Assembly (NCBI GenBank): GCA_020724905.1
Contig: DYGB01000002.1
Location: 93,425-142,901 of the forward strand
Direction of reading: 5' to 3'
DNA: 49,477 bases
Origin: Candidatus Paceibacter sp.
GTDB taxonomy: Bacteria; Patescibacteriota; Minisyncoccia; UBA6257; JAGOQP01
The notes under the pieces are model-generated. The model was not told the origin of the DNA. It ran no database searches and saw only the letters and a list, made by a program, of their open reading frames with translations. Both the position numbers and the translations under genes were made by a program. Shown piece after piece: positions 46,648-49,477 of this stretch; position 1 is the stretch's first letter; each line of letters opens with the position of its first letter.

Positions 46648-48773
46648 ATATTCACTTCAATTACTTTCATCGTGTCATTGCCAAAAATATCAACGACTTT
46701 CACTGCAATCTTGCGCCGACCGACTTCACACTCGTGCGCGACGCTTTTGAGCTCAATGGAGCGATCTTTTTTAGTGCGAAAACTTTGCCATTCATTCTCA
46801 AAAACATAGTCGCCCGTCCATCGCTCCTCAAACTCGCCATCATCGTTTTGCACACGTACAATTTCTCGTTTACTCTCAAAATTAAAGTCCACTGCCCAAT
46901 AATCAATCCAGTCCGTCCACTTTTTCGTCAACACTTCGCGTGTTACAACGCCATCCTTATCTTTGGCGATCTTGATGATATTGCCATTTTCAACCAATAC
47001 CTTGTCCGCGCCTTTTCTTAAACTCTCGACAACATTATCTACAATGTCCTGATTGTAAAAAACGCTAAAGTCAGTCAGCTCAACGGCAACGGTTCCGGGA
47101 GTGCGCTTGCCGGCAGACTTTACATGAGGTTTTACTTCAATATATGAGACATCGTGAAATTGAATTTGATTTTTCTCAATGGCTCGCTTGTCAAACACCT
47201 CGCGCGGGATGTGCTTGAGCGCAAGATCAATGCCTTTCGCTTTTGCTTCTTCCTGAATTTTTGGGAATAATCCCATTTCAAATTCAAAAGAAAGGATGTC
47301 CACCTTGGTAATTTGTTTCTCAATACATTCATTGATAACTTCTTCAACAAACAGGCGCGATGTCGGCAAATTAATCGGTCCAATCGCGACCAAACGCCCC
47401 GCTTTTTTGGCAACAAAAGTTTTGAAGTTTTCTATCGGCTCTGCTTTGTATGCGCGCGTAATGAGCTTTACAAAATCGGCTTCTTTTTGGGCAAGTTGTT
47501 TTTGCTTTTGCTCCTCGCGTAAGTCGGGATTAACACCGATATAGTGCTGGCGCTCGTATTTACCGAGGTTCAAAATTTCAAACGCGCGAAAATCCTTGCC
47601 GGATTTTTTCATCTCACGTTGGACACCAATCATGCGCTTGCGTGTGGTATGAATGGAAAATTTACCCAGGTCAGAACCAATCCACTTTCTTCCTAGTTTT
47701 TCCGCTACTGCTAAAGTTGTGCCCGAACCGCAGAAAAGGTCAGCGACAAGATCGCCTTCGTTAGAGGATGCTTTAATTATATTTTCAATAAGTTTATTCG
47801 GCTTTTGTGTAGGATAATTGGTAAAATCTTTATCATTTTTCATCAAAATTGGAATATCCCATACATCCTCCAACCGCTTCCCCTCCTTCATGTATGTTTT
47901 ATATTCTTTTCCGTCACGATATGTAATTTTAAAACGGCCCTTTTCATCCTCTTTATCGAACCTTGCAATTGCACCCTCTGCATATGGTGTGTATAAAGGA
48001 TTAAAAATAACATCTTTGGATTTTGAGTATCTAAAAATTGTGTCATGCTTCCTTGAAAAATCGAAGTTCGGTGCAAGACTTCCTGTATATTTCCAAATAA
48101 TTTCATTTCTAAAATTATCCTTTCCAAATAACTCATCTAAAACCAACCGAACATATCCGTTTACTCTTCCATCACAATGCACATAAATACTTCCATTATC
48201 CGCCAATAAATCGCGCATCAATGATAACCGCTCGTAGATCATCGCTATAAAACTATCCGCGCCCTTTCCCCACGTGTCGCGATAGGCAAGCTCCTCCAAC
48301 ACATTCGGCTTTTTGGTAAGTTCATCATCGCCAATTTCCACTTTCATTGAAAAATCCGCGCCCACATCAAACGGCGGGTCAATATAGATAAGTTTTAATC
48401 CGCCAGCTTTCTCAATTTCTTCGCGCAAGGGTCCACTCTTTAAACTTGAGAGAATAAGCTTGTTGTCTCCCCAAATAAGTTTATTTGTCCAGCCGGCAAT
48501 CTGCCTTCCACGATCATCAAAATCAAAGAGAGTTTGTTGTGTTTTTTCTTTTGCATCTTTTGTATCTTCGGCGCGAGGTTCATCAACAACTTCGATAGTT
48601 TGAAATGGTAATACTGTTTTTATCGTTTCAGTTGTCTTCCCTTGCCACACTAACTCGACTTGTTTCCTATCTTCAAATAAAATCCATCGATACTTTTCCG
48701 GTAGTGGTTTATTATTCTCAATGTACTTGAGAATATCACGCTTTTCATTTTCAGTAAGTTGTATCTTTGGCAT
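46644..48773 (-). CDS. mod: Type III DNA methyltransferase Mod subunit
   Basis: [16 protein letters not shown] (DPPF motif IV), [30 protein letters not shown] (motif I). Confidence 0.95.
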   Translation of the reverse strand: MPKIQLTENEKRDILKYIENNKPLPEKYRWILFEDRKQVELVWQGKTTETIKTVLPFQTIEVVDEPRAEDTKDAKEKTQQTLFDFDDRGRQIAGWTNKLIWGDNKLILSSLKSGPLREEIEKAGGLKLIYIDPPFDVGADFSMKVEIGDDELTKKPNVLEELAYRDTWGKGADSFIAMIYERLSLMRDLLADNGSIYVHCDGRVNGYVRLVLDELFGKDNFRNEIIWKYTGSLAPNFDFSRKHDTIFRYSKSKDVIFNPLYTPYAEGAIARFDKEDEKGRFKITYRDGKEYKTYMKEGKRLEDVWDIPILMKNDKDFTNYPTQKPNKLIENIIKASSNEGDLVADLFCGSGTTLAVAEKLGRKWIGSDLGKFSIHTTRKRMIGVQREMKKSGKDFRAFEILNLGKYERQHYIGVNPDLREEQKQKQLAQKEADFVKLITRAYKAEPIENFKTFVAKKAGRLVAIGPINLPTSRLFVEEVINECIEKQITKVDILSFEFEMGLFPKIQEEAKAKGIDLALKHIPREVFDKRAIEKNQIQFHDVSYIEVKPHVKSAGKRTPGTVAVELTDFSVFYNQDIVDNVVESLRKGADKVLVENGNIIKIAKDKDGVVTREVLTKKWTDWIDYWAVDFNFESKREIVRVQNDDGEFEERWTGDYVFENEWQSFRTKKDRSIELKSVAHECEVGRRKIAVKVVDIFGNDTMKVIEVNI

Positions 48774-48781
48774 ATATTATA

Positions 48782-49112
48782 TTAGCTAGTCCAATAGGTT
48801 ATCACCGGTAATATAGCTTGTTTATAATCATCTGCATCTTCAGCAACATCAATAGAAATATTCCACAGAGGATCTTTATCATTAGACATTCTCGTGATGA
48901 GATTATTTTTTGAAAGTCCACTCAAAATACCCCCTATCACTCTACGATACCCATCTTCATCATCAAGAATTAAGTACTTCTTCATCTCTCTTTGAAAATC
49001 AGAAGATTTGAAAAGCAATTCTTTGTTAATGAAATTATCCAAAATTACATATAGTCCAACCTGTTGTTTTACTGGCATCTCTTTTATTTCTTTTTTTAAT
49101 TTCGTATCCATA
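48782..49112 (-). CDS. Small hypothetical protein, possibly winged-helix-like regulator
   Basis: MDTKLKKEIKEMPVKQQVGLYVILDNFINKELLFKSSDFQREMKKYL…RRVIGGILSGLSKNNLITRM; directly upstream of mod. Confidence 0.5.
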
Positions 49113-49121
49113 TTAATTAGC

Positions 49122-49145
49122 ATAGAATAGTACACCATAGAATAC
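49122..49145. repeat. Two 9-bp direct repeats CATAGAATA, 15-bp period
   Basis: CATAGAATA (49122-49130) gtacac CATAGAATA (49137-49145), just upstream of the 49112 start. Confidence 0.7.
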
Positions 49146-49149
49146 AATA

Positions 49150-49449
49150 CTACCTGATTTTTTCTTCTTTGATTCTTTTTTGACTATCTTCGTATTCTCC
49201 TATCTTTCCATAAAACCTAATCACCTTTCCTAAGCTTGGCACATGTAACATAAAGGGACCAGTGTATTTATTTTTATCTATATTGATTGATCCATCATCA
49301 ATAACCCAAGCCTCATCTTTTTTTAACTGTTCATAAAAAAATTCTGGATTTTTACTTACTTTCTTCCAAAATGCTACATCACCATGTTTTACTACCACAA
49401 AGTAGTAATAGAGAATACCCAAAATGATTATTGCAATTGCGATATACAT
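49150..49449 (-). CDS. Small membrane-anchored hypothetical protein (intact paralog of the 40598-40941 pseudogene)
   Basis: MYIAIAIIILGILYYYFVVV TM; …FWKKVSKNPEFFYEQLKKDEAWVIDDGSINIDKNKYTGPFMLHVPSLGKVIRFYGKIGEYEDSQKRIKEE. Confidence 0.75.
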   Translation of the reverse strand: MYIAIAIIILGILYYYFVVVKHGDVAFWKKVSKNPEFFYEQLKKDEAWVIDDGSINIDKNKYTGPFMLHVPSLGKVIRFYGKIGEYEDSQKRIKEEKIR

Positions 49450-49477
49450 TTTTATTGGTAGTTTATAAAATTGGCGG

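Noticed and set aside
46644-48773. Phase-variable simple repeats in mod
   Set aside because: Type III mod genes are often phase-variable, but no long tandem repeat or homopolymer tract was seen in or just upstream of this gene.
1-49477. CRISPR arrays, tRNA/rRNA genes, transposases
   Set aside because: No regularly spaced repeats, no convincing cloverleaf in the few intergenic gaps, and no transposase or integrase motifs were found by reading.

Overview
The window looks like a Candidate Phyla Radiation (Patescibacteria-type) genome segment. It is AT-rich and encoded almost entirely on the minus strand. It reads with the standard bacterial code: TGA is a clear stop, for example at adk, map and the mod/OLD junction. 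The core (about 1-38 kb) holds a rearranged ribosomal superoperon: infA-rpmJ-rpsM-rpsK-rpsD-rpoA-rplQ-orf-tuf-rpsJ, then an inserted stand-alone gene, then rplC...rplO-secY-adk-map-GT-greA-lysS-serS-ftsQ. Upstream of these lie alaS, an FtsA/PilM-like gene, a baseplate-J-like membrane protein, rpoD, dnaG, sod, an MGMT-like gene, an Smr gene, a MacAB-like transporter with tandem permeases, and an MscS channel. Notable core traits are: no visible L30; an RpoA lacking the alphaCTD; a primary sigma factor with a ~95-aa lysine-rich tail; no visible Shine-Dalgarno sequences; and several near-consensus TTGACA-N17-TATAAT promoters. Two promoters drive orphan mini-transcripts that end in hairpins. The most interesting accessory region is a putative defense island (about 40.6-49.45 kb). 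It contains a small winged-helix-like ORF preceded by 9-bp direct repeats, a tightly coupled Type III mod-OLD/TOPRIM ATPase-res operon, a soluble/membrane ORF pair, and a DpnI-like catalytic-domain protein. The island is bracketed by two paralogs of a small membrane-anchored gene; the left copy is a pseudogene (in-frame TAG plus frameshift at an A8/T8 run). All homology calls come from reading motifs by eye; no searches were run.
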